From Alphaproteobacteria bacterium (lineage in GTDB: Bacteria; Pseudomonadota; Alphaproteobacteria; Micropepsales; Micropepsaceae), in the NCBI GenBank assembly GCA_016783965.1, contig JADHVO010000004.1:186001-250000 (forward strand): a stretch of DNA of 64,000 bases, written 5' to 3'. Both the position numbers and the translations under genes were made by a program. The notes beneath the pieces were generated by a model that did not search any database, was not told the origin of the DNA, and was given only the letters and a program-made list of their open reading frames with translations. Positions 26,846-36,488 of the stretch are shown here, piece by piece. Within the stretch, counting starts at the first letter, position 1, and each line of letters starts with the position of its first letter.

Positions 26846-27019
26846 TTATTGGGCCAGCTTCGCCAGCTTTTCGCGGTTGTCCCCGACGGCGACGAAGAAT
26901 GTTGCCAGCGCGCCCGCCACGATGCCGAGCGGCATGGCGTAGAACACATCCATGTCCGTCCCGAACACGATGATCGCCGTAACGATGATCCCCGTGAACT
27001 GCGCCACGTTCTTCGGCAT
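26846..27019 (-). CDS. small membrane protein, 57 aa
   Basis: A short open frame from ATG 27019 encodes two helices: FTGIIVTAIIVFGTDMDVFY and GIVAGALATFFVAVGDN, with basic ends (MPKN and NREKLAKLAQ). GAGGGA lies about 10 nt before the ATG. It lies in an otherwise empty stretch between the dioxygenase and SHOCT genes. The amphipathic layout makes coding likely, but no family is recognised. Confidence 0.6.
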   Translation of the reverse strand: MPKNVAQFTGIIVTAIIVFGTDMDVFYAMPLGIVAGALATFFVAVGDNREKLAKLAQ

Positions 27020-27108
27020 CCCACAAATCCCTCACGGAACGCGCGAAGGGTAGCGAGCGGGCTTGCGCGCCGAAAGAACGTGGTGAAGAACTAGTAAATG
27101 GCGACCGC

Positions 27109-27366
27109 CTAGCCGCCGAGGTCCTGCTTCTTCTGAAGGTACTCGTCGCGCTGGATTTCGCCGCGGGCATAACGCTGCTCCAGGATGCTGAGGGCTTCAG
27201 CGCGGCTGCCGGGCGGGTTCCACGGATGGCCGTAATAGGGATACCGCCAGTAATAGCGGCGCGGCCCAAAGACGAGCGCGAGGACGACGATCACGAGGAT
27301 CAGACCGCCAAGCCCATGGAAAGGCGACCAGAAGAACAAGGGCCAGAAGAACAGCGCGTGCAGCAT
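27109..27366 (-). CDS. SHOCT domain small membrane protein
   Basis: 85 residues. One strong helix (GGLILVIVVLALVFG) follows an aromatic N-terminus (LFFWPLFFWSPFHG); a YYWRYPYYGHPW segment precedes the SHOCT pattern AEALSILEQRYARGEIQRDEYLQKKQDL. SHOCT domains mark short oligomerising membrane proteins of unclear function. The strong AGGAGG ribosome site at its start is part of a hairpin (27371-27406). Confidence 0.88.
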   Translation of the reverse strand: MLHALFFWPLFFWSPFHGLGGLILVIVVLALVFGPRRYYWRYPYYGHPWNPPGSRAEALSILEQRYARGEIQRDEYLQKKQDLGG

Positions 27367-27370
27367 GGGC

Positions 27371-27406
27371 GGCCTCCTGGCCGTGCATATGGGAACCCGG
27401 GAGGCC
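27371..27406 (-). promoter_or_regulatory. hairpin overlapping the SHOCT gene ribosome-binding site
   Basis: On the minus strand GGCCTCC (27406-27400) can pair with GGAGGCC (27377-27371), which contains the AGGAGG Shine-Dalgarno of the SHOCT gene starting at 27366. The 7-bp stem lies just after the aldehyde dehydrogenase stop at 27412, so it may act both as an operon hairpin and as a translation brake. Confidence 0.4.
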
Positions 27407-27411
27407 GATGT

Positions 27412-28893
<1,482 letters not shown>

Positions 28894-28912
28894 GGCGTGC
28901 GTTCCGCTGGCG

Positions 28913-29992
28913 TCAGTGCCCCTTGGCATAGTAGCGGCCGAAGCGGTTGGACAGGAAATCGGCCAGCTTCACCTCTTCCTGACGCACGAAGCCCTTCTTC
29001 GGCAACTTGCCGTCGACCAGCATGTCGCACACCGCGCAGATGCCCGCGGCGGTCGTGATCTGGATGGCGCTCATCGGGCGGTCGCCGACCCGCTGGCTGT
29101 AGATCTTCCTGGCGTAGCTCTCCTGGGTGAGGCGGCCTTCGCGCCAGCCGGACACGGTGACGAACACCAGCACCACGTCCTGGAAGGTGATCGGGATCGC
29201 GGTCTCCAACACGTCCTTCAGCACGTCGCGGCGGACACCAAGGCGCAGATCGCGCACCAGCATCTTCACGATGTCGCGGTGCCCGGGATAGCGGACCGTC
29301 TTGTAGTTCAGGTTCTCGACCTTGCCTTCGAGCGTGTCGCACAGCGTGCCGAGGCCGCCAGAGGTGTTGAACGCTTCGTACTCGGTGCCGTCGAGGGCGA
29401 ACTCTTCCAGCTCCTCGAGCGCGGGGACCTCGACGCGGTGGCCGTCGCGGATCGACTCGCAGGGGTTGCAATATTCGTTGATCAGGCCGTCGGTCGACCA
29501 GGTGAGATTGTATTTGAGCGCACCTGTCGGGAAGACCGGCAGAGCGCCCACGCGCATCTGCACCTCGCGCAGCCTGTCGAACTTCCTGGCGAGGTCGGCG
29601 GCGACGATCGAGATGAAGCCGGGGGCGAGGCCGCATTGGGGGATGAAGGCGGTATCGGCGCCTTTGGCGAGTCTCTTGATGATGCGGGTGGATTCGACGT
29701 CCTCGGTCAGGTCGAGGTAGTGCGCGCCCGCGCGCTTGGCAGCCTCTGCCACCGACGCGGTCAGGTGGAAGGGTGTGGCGGAGAGGACGATGTCGTGACC
29801 CTCCACCTCGTGCGCAAAATTCTCGGCGTTGCCGATCTCGGTCTGTCGCAAGGTGACGTTCTTCTTCGGCATGAGCGCGAGTGCGCTGGCATCGCGGTCG
29901 GCCACGGTGACGGTGTAGTCGCCGGTCGACGACAGGAACTCGGTGATGGCGACGCCGATCTTGCCCCCGCCGACAAGCAGAACCTTCTTCAT
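28913..29992 (-). CDS. saccharopine-dehydrogenase family enzyme, probable lysine 6-dehydrogenase
   Basis: 359 residues. The N-terminal Rossmann motif is KVLLVGGGKIGVAI, then TVADRDASAL; mid-protein FIPQCGLAPGFISIVAADLA and NEYCNPCESIRDG are typical of short saccharopine dehydrogenase-fold proteins. The length and the neighbouring semialdehyde dehydrogenase fit lysine 6-dehydrogenase, which deaminates L-lysine to aminoadipate semialdehyde; saccharopine dehydrogenase is the alternative. GGGAGG lies before ATG 29992. It leads the leftward operon, opposite an Lrp regulator. Confidence 0.85.
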   Translation of the reverse strand: MKKVLLVGGGKIGVAITEFLSSTGDYTVTVADRDASALALMPKKNVTLRQTEIGNAENFAHEVEGHDIVLSATPFHLTASVAEAAKRAGAHYLDLTEDVESTRIIKRLAKGADTAFIPQCGLAPGFISIVAADLARKFDRLREVQMRVGALPVFPTGALKYNLTWSTDGLINEYCNPCESIRDGHRVEVPALEELEEFALDGTEYEAFNTSGGLGTLCDTLEGKVENLNYKTVRYPGHRDIVKMLVRDLRLGVRRDVLKDVLETAIPITFQDVVLVFVTVSGWREGRLTQESYARKIYSQRVGDRPMSAIQITTAAGICAVCDMLVDGKLPKKGFVRQEEVKLADFLSNRFGRYYAKGH

Positions 29993-30080
29993 GCATTCCT
30001 CCCAAACCCTGCGGAGATTCTCGGGCGTCGGCATGCCGGCCGGGAGGCGGTGAAGCGACGGAAGTTGCTTTCGCGCCCGG

Positions 30081-30107
30081 CGAATCGCAGGCTCCTCCGG
30101 CGATTCG
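30081..30107. promoter_or_regulatory. inverted repeat in the Lrp/lysine-catabolism divergent region
   Basis: CGAATCGC at 30081-30088 and GCGATTCG at 30100-30107 form a perfect 8-bp dyad with an 11-nt spacer, in the 129-nt gap between the divergent lrp-like and lysine-dehydrogenase-like genes. Lrp/AsnC proteins bind such dyads as dimers, so this is the best operator candidate. Confidence 0.5.
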
Positions 30108-30121
30108 ACGGGGAGCGGCCG

Positions 30122-30547
30122 ATGCGGGATTCCGATGCCAGGCTTGTCGCCCTGCTGCGCGCCAATGCGCGCGAGCCGACGGCGTCGCTGGCGCGCAAGC
30201 TGAACCTGGCGCGCTCCACCGTGCAGGAACGCATTGCGCGGCTGGAGCGCGAGGGGACGATCCGCGGCTACACCGTGCGGCTGTCTGACACGGCGGATGC
30301 CGCGAAGCTGCGCGCGGTGGTGATGATCGAGACCGACCCCAAACGTGCCGACCGCGTAACGGCGGAATTGAAGAAAATGCCGGAGGTCCGCTCGCTGGCC
30401 GCGGTATCCGGCACCTTCGACCTGATCGCGACGGTGGAGACCGAGACGCCGGCGCGGATCGACGCCCTGCTCGACCGCATCGGCCGCGCCAGCGGCGTGG
30501 CGCGGACCGTGTCGTCCATCATCCTTTCCGAGAAGTTCAGCCGATAG
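30122..30547 (+). CDS. Lrp/AsnC family transcriptional regulator
   Basis: 141 residues. The winged helix-turn-helix is EPTASLARKLNLARSTVQER (about 18-37) with IARLEREGTIRGYTV, followed by the RAM ligand-binding domain (KLRAVVMIETDPKRADRVTAEL, LAAVSGTFDLIATVE). The divergent lysine-degradation genes suggest that lysine or a related intermediate is the ligand. Start ATG 30122 has GGGGAG 6 nt upstream; the frame is open further back but is not coding-like. Confidence 0.9.
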   Translation: MRDSDARLVALLRANAREPTASLARKLNLARSTVQERIARLEREGTIRGYTVRLSDTADAAKLRAVVMIETDPKRADRVTAELKKMPEVRSLAAVSGTFDLIATVETETPARIDALLDRIGRASGVARTVSSIILSEKFSR

Positions 30548-30658
30548 TTCCAACCATGCGCAGACAGTCACAGCATCGTAAGCATTCCGCGCTGAAATCC
30601 CTTTTTTGCCCATTTTGGGGAGCCATAGTCTCAACGCAAACGGGGAAACCCTTCTTTC

Positions 30659-32176
30659 GTGACGACCGAGGCTGAGTCATTGCCGCGAGGCGGCCTGCTG
30701 GCGCGCGTCGTCCACCGTGCGCGCAAGCCGAACCGCGTGCATGTCGAGAAGCTGAAGGACCACGTGCCGTTCTGGTTCGTCGCGGCAGTGCTGATGTTCT
30801 TCGCCTGGCTCCAGATCGCTCTCAATCCGTTCGGCTTCAGCGATCTCACGCAGCGCTACTCGCAGGACGTGTCGAACCTGCTGATCACCGGTCCCTATCT
30901 CTATCCGACGACGGGACGTGACAAGGTCAGCGTGGCGCTGATCGAGGAATACACGCTGCAGGCCCTCCAGATGCCGTGGCCCTGGAACTATGGCGCGCAC
31001 AAGCAGGCGTTGGATGCGATCCTTCAATATCACCCAAAGGCCGTGGTGGTAGATTTCCTGTTCGTCGACTCACGCGCAGATGACACGCTTCCCGACCTGA
31101 TAGGCGAGATCGATCGCTACAAGAAGGCCGGTGTGCCCCTGTACTTCGAAGGCGGCACCGACCTGCCTTTCGGTGAGCATCCGCTGCGCCCCGAACTCGC
31201 CAAGGCGGCGTACGCCATCCTCGACCCGACGATCGACGTCTATGATGGCGTCGTGCGCCAGTATCCGGCGAGCGGCCATTGCTATAACGCAAAGGGCGAG
31301 GTTGCAGGCGCCACCTGCCCGTCGCTTGCGCTGCACGTGTTCCGGGATGTGTATCCGAACATGCCGCTCGAACCGCTGAAGGGCCGGATGGAGCTGGTGT
31401 GGGGCACCAACACCGATCCCATCAATCTGAAATGGCGCACCTATCACGACGAGGACGGCACGACGCGTCCCTGCAGCACGCAGGCGAGCGCCGTCCTGCG
31501 CATCTGGCGCGCATTTTTCGACAAGAGCACGGCCCAGGGACACTGCCCCTACAACGGCATCGTTCCGGTGGAGGCCCTGCTGCGCGGCGACCAGGACCCG
31601 GACATCACCACGCTGCTAACCGACCGCGTCGTATTCTATGGCGGTGCGCTCAAGGGCGCGCAGGACACCTCCTACACGCCGGTCAACGGGCTGCAGGCCA
31701 ACGTGTTCGTGCACGCGATGGCGATGGACAATCTCATCAGCTTCCACGGCAAACCGTACCAGAACGTGATGACGGTCGCGGGTTTCACGATGGGCAACGA
31801 GCCGGCGCAGGTCCTGGCGATCATACCCGTCATCCTGATCCTGTCGTTCATGCACATGCGGCGCGTCCGGGCGCGCAAGACTGCGAAACGGCCAACCCAC
31901 GAAGAAGAAGGCGAGCGCGACGCGATCTACGAATGGTTCGTCGACAAGGGGATCGAGAATTTCTGGCACTGGTTCGGCTTCTTCCTGGGACTCAGCATCG
32001 GTTTGCTGCTGGCGCTGTGGGTCGGGCTTTCGGTCGCGAACTGGGTCGAGGTGGTTTTCATCTCGGTGGAGCTGGCAGCGATGCTGCTGATCGGCGTGCC
32101 GGATTCGTTTTGGGGCTATCTGCATCACGTCGCGGGCGGGGTGCCCGACGACACAAAGGGAGCAACATCGGCATGA
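30659..32176 (+). CDS. CHASE2-domain membrane protein without output domain
   Basis: 505 residues from a GTG start. An N-terminal helix (FWFVAAVLMFFAWLQIALNPFG) precedes a CHASE2-type periplasmic sensor region (VSVALIEEYTLQALQMPWPWNYGAHKQAL, VVVDFLFVD, VVFYGGALKGAQDTSYTPVNG). The C-terminus has further helices (VLAIIPVILILSFMHM and FFLGLSIGLLLALWVGLSVAN, VVFISVELAAMLLIGVP). No cyclase, kinase or GGDEF domain follows, so the protein senses without an obvious output. It is coupled by a 4-nt overlap to a small exported protein. Confidence 0.85.
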   Translation: MTTEAESLPRGGLLARVVHRARKPNRVHVEKLKDHVPFWFVAAVLMFFAWLQIALNPFGFSDLTQRYSQDVSNLLITGPYLYPTTGRDKVSVALIEEYTLQALQMPWPWNYGAHKQALDAILQYHPKAVVVDFLFVDSRADDTLPDLIGEIDRYKKAGVPLYFEGGTDLPFGEHPLRPELAKAAYAILDPTIDVYDGVVRQYPASGHCYNAKGEVAGATCPSLALHVFRDVYPNMPLEPLKGRMELVWGTNTDPINLKWRTYHDEDGTTRPCSTQASAVLRIWRAFFDKSTAQGHCPYNGIVPVEALLRGDQDPDITTLLTDRVVFYGGALKGAQDTSYTPVNGLQANVFVHAMAMDNLISFHGKPYQNVMTVAGFTMGNEPAQVLAIIPVILILSFMHMRRVRARKTAKRPTHEEEGERDAIYEWFVDKGIENFWHWFGFFLGLSIGLLLALWVGLSVANWVEVVFISVELAAMLLIGVPDSFWGYLHHVAGGVPDDTKGATSA

Positions 32177-32580
32177 GAACGAACGTGTTGTTGTGCGCGC
32201 TGGCGGGCGCGGTCCTGTTTTCCGCCGCGCCGGCCCTTGCGGCCGACGATTGCCCGAACGTGACGGGTAACGCGGTGCTTTCGGCACGGACACCGCAGGT
32301 GGATCTCTACGACGGACCGACCGGCAGGCGCATCAAGTCGCTGGACGACGACAAGTTTCCGAAATGCCTGGCGGTGGCGCAGCAGGCGCCGAACATGATG
32401 TTGCAGGTCACAATCGACGGACAGGCCGTGTGGGTGCCGCCGCACATGGTCAACTACCGCCTGCTCGGCAAGAAACCCGCGATCTGCCGCAACCTGGCGA
32501 TGGGCGGCGACTCGACCAAGGTCGGATCGACGCGCGCGCTGGGCGAGGATTGCCCCAAGCCGAAGGGAGGCACGCAGTGA
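32173..32580 (+). CDS. small exported protein, 135 aa
   Basis: A signal peptide (MRTNVLLCALAGAVLFSAAPALA) is followed by about 110 residues with five cysteines and an SH3-like pattern (VLSARTPQVDLYDGPTGRRI, QVTIDGQAVWVPPHMV). I read it as a periplasmic SH3-like domain protein, without a family name. It is translationally coupled on both sides (4-nt overlaps with the CHASE2 gene and the M48 gene). Confidence 0.75.
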   Translation: MRTNVLLCALAGAVLFSAAPALAADDCPNVTGNAVLSARTPQVDLYDGPTGRRIKSLDDDKFPKCLAVAQQAPNMMLQVTIDGQAVWVPPHMVNYRLLGKKPAICRNLAMGGDSTKVGSTRALGEDCPKPKGGTQ

Positions 32581-34082
32581 AGCGCCTGATTGCGAGCGCG
32601 GCTGCCGCGCTGTGCCTGCTGGCAACGCCGGCGCTGGCCAACGGCTATCCCGGCAAGGGCAAGGCGATCGACCAGCTCCATCCAGCCGCCGACTACAGCG
32701 ACGTGGCCGCCGGCCGGCCGCTGGCGCTGGGCATCATGCGGGCACGCGCCAACGGGTTCGTGCCCTCGCCCCTGATGCAGGCCTATGCGAACGGCGTGCT
32801 TGCGAAGCTGCTGCGCGGCGTACCGCTGCCGCCGTCGTTCCAGCCGCAGGTGCGCGTGCTGGCCGCGCCGGAGTTCTCGGCCCTGTGCACGCCGGACGGC
32901 ACGATTATCATCACCGTGGGCCTGCTGGAGCAACTCGACAACGAGGACGAACTCGCCTTCATCCTGGGTCATGAGGTGAGCCACGCGATCTATCGCCATC
33001 ACGAGAAGGACTGGGCGAACAAGGCGCAGTACTACGCGGTGGTGAACGGCGCGGCGGTGCAGGGCATCGCTGACGCGGCGCTCGTAAGCGGCGCGGCCGG
33101 TGGCGGAGATATCGCACGCGGCCTGGATGTAGCGCGGCATCTCGCGAAGCTCTCGGCCAACGTGCTGGGGCCGCAGATGTCACAGAACCAGGAGGACGCG
33201 GCCGACGCGCTCGGCTTCGACCTGATGGTGCGCGCGGGCTATGACGGCGAGGCGGCGACCGCGGTGATGGACAAGCTGGCGGCGCAGGAGGCCGAAGCGG
33301 CGGCGGCGGCAGCGGCGGCGCGCGACGCGTCCAGGGCCGGCAAGCATGGCGGGGGCGGCTTCAGCTTCGGCAATGTCCTCGGCGCGGTGAACAATGCGAT
33401 GAGCGGCAACTGGACCGACCTCGCGATCTTCGCCTTCGACACCTATGTCGACAACATGTCGGAAGAAGCCGTGGCGCATCATCCGGCGCCGGAGCGGTTG
33501 AAGCTCTTGTCCAACTATGCGTTCCGCGAATATCGCGACACGCTGCCGGCGGCGCCGACGCCATTGCCCTGGGCGGAAGGCAACAGGACCAAGGACGGCA
33601 TCGCGATGACGGCAATGCTCGCGCACTACGCAGCGGCGGAGAACGCGGCGGCGTATCTGGCGGATTCGAGCCAAGGTACCGCCGACAGCGCGCGCAGCGA
33701 GGTCACCCGGTCCTCGACCACGCCGACGGCGGACCATGCCTACACGCAGTTCGTGGCGTACGAGTACTACGACAGGAACGGCAACAAGCCGCAATCGGAA
33801 GCCGCGCTGGTGCGCGCGGCGAACGGGCCGGAGGCCTCGTGGGAGATCTACTCGCGGCTGATCGACCTGCACCTCGCGCGCGACGACTTCCCGGGCGCGC
33901 TGACGCTGATGGACCAGGCGACGGTCAAGTTTGAGGACTCGCCGGTCCTGCTGCCCAAGCACATCCAGATCCTGGCGCAGTCTGGCGACACCGGCGGCGC
34001 AGAGGCCCTGCTGCCCAAGTGCAAGTCGTACAAGATCGACGAGCTGTACGACGCCTGCAAAAAGGCAGCCGGCAACGGTTGA
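32577..34082 (+). CDS. exported M48-family metallopeptidase
   Basis: 501 residues from a GTG start overlapping the previous stop. A signal peptide (LIASAAAALCLLATPALA) is followed by the zinc motif HEVSH (132-136) in FILGHEVSHAIYRHH and a later acidic segment NQEDAADALGFDLM that likely provides the third ligand. The C-terminal half looks helical and TPR-like (SWEIYSRLIDLHLARDDFPGALTLMDQA). BepA-type homologues assist outer-membrane protein assembly or degrade misfolded ones. It may act with the CHASE2 and SH3-like partners. Confidence 0.88.
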   Translation: MKRLIASAAAALCLLATPALANGYPGKGKAIDQLHPAADYSDVAAGRPLALGIMRARANGFVPSPLMQAYANGVLAKLLRGVPLPPSFQPQVRVLAAPEFSALCTPDGTIIITVGLLEQLDNEDELAFILGHEVSHAIYRHHEKDWANKAQYYAVVNGAAVQGIADAALVSGAAGGGDIARGLDVARHLAKLSANVLGPQMSQNQEDAADALGFDLMVRAGYDGEAATAVMDKLAAQEAEAAAAAAAARDASRAGKHGGGGFSFGNVLGAVNNAMSGNWTDLAIFAFDTYVDNMSEEAVAHHPAPERLKLLSNYAFREYRDTLPAAPTPLPWAEGNRTKDGIAMTAMLAHYAAAENAAAYLADSSQGTADSARSEVTRSSTTPTADHAYTQFVAYEYYDRNGNKPQSEAALVRAANGPEASWEIYSRLIDLHLARDDFPGALTLMDQATVKFEDSPVLLPKHIQILAQSGDTGGAEALLPKCKSYKIDELYDACKKAAGNG

Positions 34083-34087
34083 GGGGA

Positions 34088-34117
34088 AGGGCGCGGTGCG
34101 GGGAGGCGCCGCGCCCT
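34088..34117. terminator. hairpin between convergent peptidase and ilvA genes
   Basis: AGGGCGCGG at 34088-34096 and CCGCGCCCT at 34109-34117 form a perfect 9-bp GC-rich stem in the 43-nt gap between convergent genes. No clear T-tract is visible on either strand, so it would be a non-canonical terminator serving both genes. Confidence 0.5.
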
Positions 34118-34125
34118 AGCCGGCT

Positions 34126-35355
34126 CTAGCCGGGCTGGCGCAGCGTGAAGCCGTCGGCTGTGACGGCGTTGCGGATCTCCTGCGCGTGGGCGCGGTCGCG
34201 CGCCTCCACCACCATGCCGAGATAGGCCGATTTTACGGGCGTGTCCGTCATCATGCGGTTGTGGCTCACTTCCAGGATGTTGCCGCCGTGGTCGCCCACG
34301 ATGGTGGCGATGCGGGCGAGCAGGCCGGGACGGTCCTCGATCATCACTTCCAGCGACAGGATGCGGCCCTCGCGCGAAAGCTCGCGCAGGATCACGTTCG
34401 ACAAAAGGCGCATGTCGATATTGCCGCCGGAGAGCACCACGCCGATGTTGCGGCCGGCAAAGAGCTGCTTGTTCTCCTGGACCGCGGCGAAGGCTGCGGC
34501 GGCTGCACCCTCGACCACCGTCTTCTCGATCTCGAGCAGCGCGCCGATGCCTTCCTCGATCTGCACTTCGTCGACGAGGAGGATGTCCTTGACGTTGGCG
34601 CGCACGATCTCGCGCGTCAGCAGGCCGGGTTCCTTCACCGCGATACCTTCGGCGATGGTCTGGCCGGCGGCGGGCAGGTTGGCCGTCTTGATGATGTCGA
34701 ACATCGCGGGATAGGCGCGGGTCTGCACGCCGTAGATCTGGATGTTCGGGTTGATTGCTTTGGCCGCGATGGCAACGCCGGAGATCAAGCCGCCGCCGCC
34801 GATCGGAACGACGAGGGTGTCGAGCGGCTCTTCGGCATCGGCGAGCATCTCGAGCGCGACGGTGCCCTGGCCGGCGATGATCAGCGGGTCGTCGTAGGGG
34901 TGGACGAAGGTGAGGTTCTTTTCCGCCGCGATGGCATGTGCGCGTGCCGCAGCTTCCGTCAGCGTCGCGCCGTGGAGGATGACGTCGGCGCCGAAATCGC
35001 GCGTGTGCTTCACCTTGGTGAAGGGCGTGCCTTCGGGCATCACGATCGTCACCGGGATTTCGAGGCGGCCGCCGTGATAGGCGACGCCCTGGGCATGGTT
35101 GCCGGCCGACATGGCGATGACGCCGCGCTTCTTCTCGTCTTCCGTCAGCGACAGCAGCTTGTTGAGCGCGCCGCGTTCCTTGAACGAGGCGGTGTATTGC
35201 AGGTTCTCGAATTTCAGATGCACGTCGGCGCCAGCGATGCGCGAAAGCGTATCGGAGTGGCGGGTCGGCGTGCGCTCGACCTGGCCCTGGATGACGCGCG
35301 CGGCGGCGCGGATGTCGTCGATAGTGGGGGCAACGCCGGCTTTCGTCGTCAACAC
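34126..35355 (-). CDS. ilvA: threonine ammonia-lyase with C-terminal ACT domain
   Basis: 409 residues. The PLP-binding Lys59 lies in YTASFKERGA, the phosphate-cup loop is VVPIGGGGLISGVAI (about 182-196), and AMSAGNHAQGVAY is the Asn-containing strand. The last about 80 residues form an ACT regulatory domain (ILSLEVMIEDRPGLLARIATIVG). It deaminates threonine to 2-oxobutyrate. Both biosynthetic IlvA and catabolic TdcB-like forms share this layout. It lies just outside the left boundary of the B12 islet. Confidence 0.93.
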   Translation of the reverse strand: MLTTKAGVAPTIDDIRAAARVIQGQVERTPTRHSDTLSRIAGADVHLKFENLQYTASFKERGALNKLLSLTEDEKKRGVIAMSAGNHAQGVAYHGGRLEIPVTIVMPEGTPFTKVKHTRDFGADVILHGATLTEAAARAHAIAAEKNLTFVHPYDDPLIIAGQGTVALEMLADAEEPLDTLVVPIGGGGLISGVAIAAKAINPNIQIYGVQTRAYPAMFDIIKTANLPAAGQTIAEGIAVKEPGLLTREIVRANVKDILLVDEVQIEEGIGALLEIEKTVVEGAAAAAFAAVQENKQLFAGRNIGVVLSGGNIDMRLLSNVILRELSREGRILSLEVMIEDRPGLLARIATIVGDHGGNILEVSHNRMMTDTPVKSAYLGMVVEARDRAHAQEIRNAVTADGFTLRQPG

Positions 35356-35407
35356 GTCACCTCAGTCTGTCTTGCCATCGCACCTGACGGTGCCACGGCG
35401 AGGGATT

Positions 35408-35456
35408 TGGCAGCAGCGGAGGGATTTGAAACCCCGACCAAGGGATTATGATTCCC
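35408..35456 (-). repeat. 49-bp tRNA 3'-half copy (att-like direct repeat, left end of B12 islet)
   Basis: These 49 bases match the 3' half of the tRNA-Met gene at 41594-41642, in the same orientation, with two mismatches. The copy spans the CCA end, acceptor strand, T-arm, variable loop and anticodon loop, then similarity stops abruptly. There is no 5' half, so it cannot be a functional tRNA. It is best read as the displaced tRNA end left by integration. Confidence 0.8.
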
Positions 35457-35539
35457 TCAGAACCTCTGACAAGGTTGTTCATCGCTGCTCGGCAGATGGG
35501 CCGCTATCAATCACATCCATTCTATTACAGGTACTCAGC

Positions 35540-35568
35540 AGGACATAGGGAATCGTATTCCTCATCCT
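35540..35568 (-). terminator. candidate hairpin downstream of btuF
   Basis: GGAAT (35549-35553) and ATTCC (35557-35561) form a 5-bp stem, with AGGA (35540-35543) and TCCT (35565-35568) able to extend it. It lies 39 nt beyond the btuF stop on the minus strand. The stem is short and has no T-tract. Confidence 0.25.
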
Positions 35569-35606
35569 GCGCGAACATCCACAGCCGCCGTCTCCCGGAT
35601 CGAGCT

Positions 35607-36425
35607 CTAGTTCGCGTGCAGCGCGCGGGAGAGCGCGGCGGTGGCCGGCGGGTATGAAGGGCCACCGCAAACCGTGAGATTGTCGGGGACATAGATGCGC
35701 TTGCTGCGGACGGCCGCGAGCGCGGGATGATTGAGCAGCATCGCGCCCCAATCCCGAATGTGGCGCCTGTCGTTGGTGAAGATGATGAAGTCCGGCTGGG
35801 CGGAGACGATCGTTTCCAGGTCGACCCGCGCCAGGGTGCCGTCGGCGAAACGTATCGCCATGTTGCTCAGACCGACCCTGCGCATCATCTCGTCCATCAA
35901 CGTGCCGGGGCCGGTCACGAAGCCCTGGCGCTGGTAATAGACGGCCGTCGGCGGCGCGGCGGCATGCAGAGCGGGGATTTGCGCAAGTTGCGCCTGCATC
36001 TTGGCGATCAACGCCGCGCCGCGCCCGGGATGGCCGATGGCGTCAGCAATGAGGCGGGTGTGCTCGACGATGTCGGCGAAGCTGTTGTCCGCGCCGATGT
36101 CGAGAATCCCGAGCCCGAACCGCTTCAGCAACGAGCGGGTCTGGAGACCGCGGGAAGGACTGCCGACGATCAAGTCCGGCTTCAGCGGCAGGATGCCCTC
36201 GGCGTTGCCGCGCACAGTGGGATAGGCTTGAGCTTCACGGGCGTAGAAGGACAGAGCCGGATCTCGCGCATATTCGGAAAGCGCGGCGATTTGGTCCTTG
36301 TCCGCGAGTGCGATCAGGTATTGGTCGGCGCACAGGTTCGTGGAGACGATGCGGCGGGGCGCTCCTGCAGCGACGGCTTGAACCACGCAGAGCAACAGGG
36401 CGGCGAGGACGAAAGTGACTTTCAT
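35607..36425 (-). CDS. btuF: cobalamin ABC transporter substrate-binding protein, BtuF-like
   Basis: 272 residues. A signal peptide (MKVTFVLAALLLCVVQAVAAG) leads into a class III periplasmic-binding fold: RRIVSTNLCADQYLIALADKDQIAALS, LKPDLIVGSPSRG, and the conserved C-terminal WGAMLLNHPALAAVRSKRIYVPD. Metal-chelate or siderophore binding is possible, but neighbouring btuC, btuD, btuB, cobU and a cobalamin riboswitch indicate B12. It is divergent from btuC across a 63-nt gap. Confidence 0.88.
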   Translation of the reverse strand: MKVTFVLAALLLCVVQAVAAGAPRRIVSTNLCADQYLIALADKDQIAALSEYARDPALSFYAREAQAYPTVRGNAEGILPLKPDLIVGSPSRGLQTRSLLKRFGLGILDIGADNSFADIVEHTRLIADAIGHPGRGAALIAKMQAQLAQIPALHAAAPPTAVYYQRQGFVTGPGTLMDEMMRRVGLSNMAIRFADGTLARVDLETIVSAQPDFIIFTNDRRHIRDWGAMLLNHPALAAVRSKRIYVPDNLTVCGGPSYPPATAALSRALHAN

Positions 36426-36488
36426 GACGTGCGCGGCGCTCTCATGCCGGCTTCTTAGAACGTTCGCAGCCGCATTGGCGAGGGGCGC

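Noticed and set aside
26772..27269. A 165-codon minus-strand open frame around the small membrane gene
   Set aside because: It has an Arg/Ala/Ser-rich composition and overlaps in another frame a short, clearly amphipathic gene at 26846-27019.
35408..35456. A second tRNA-Met gene
   Set aside because: Only the 3' half is present. The D-arm and 5' acceptor strand are missing and the T-stem has a mismatch, so it cannot fold as tRNA.
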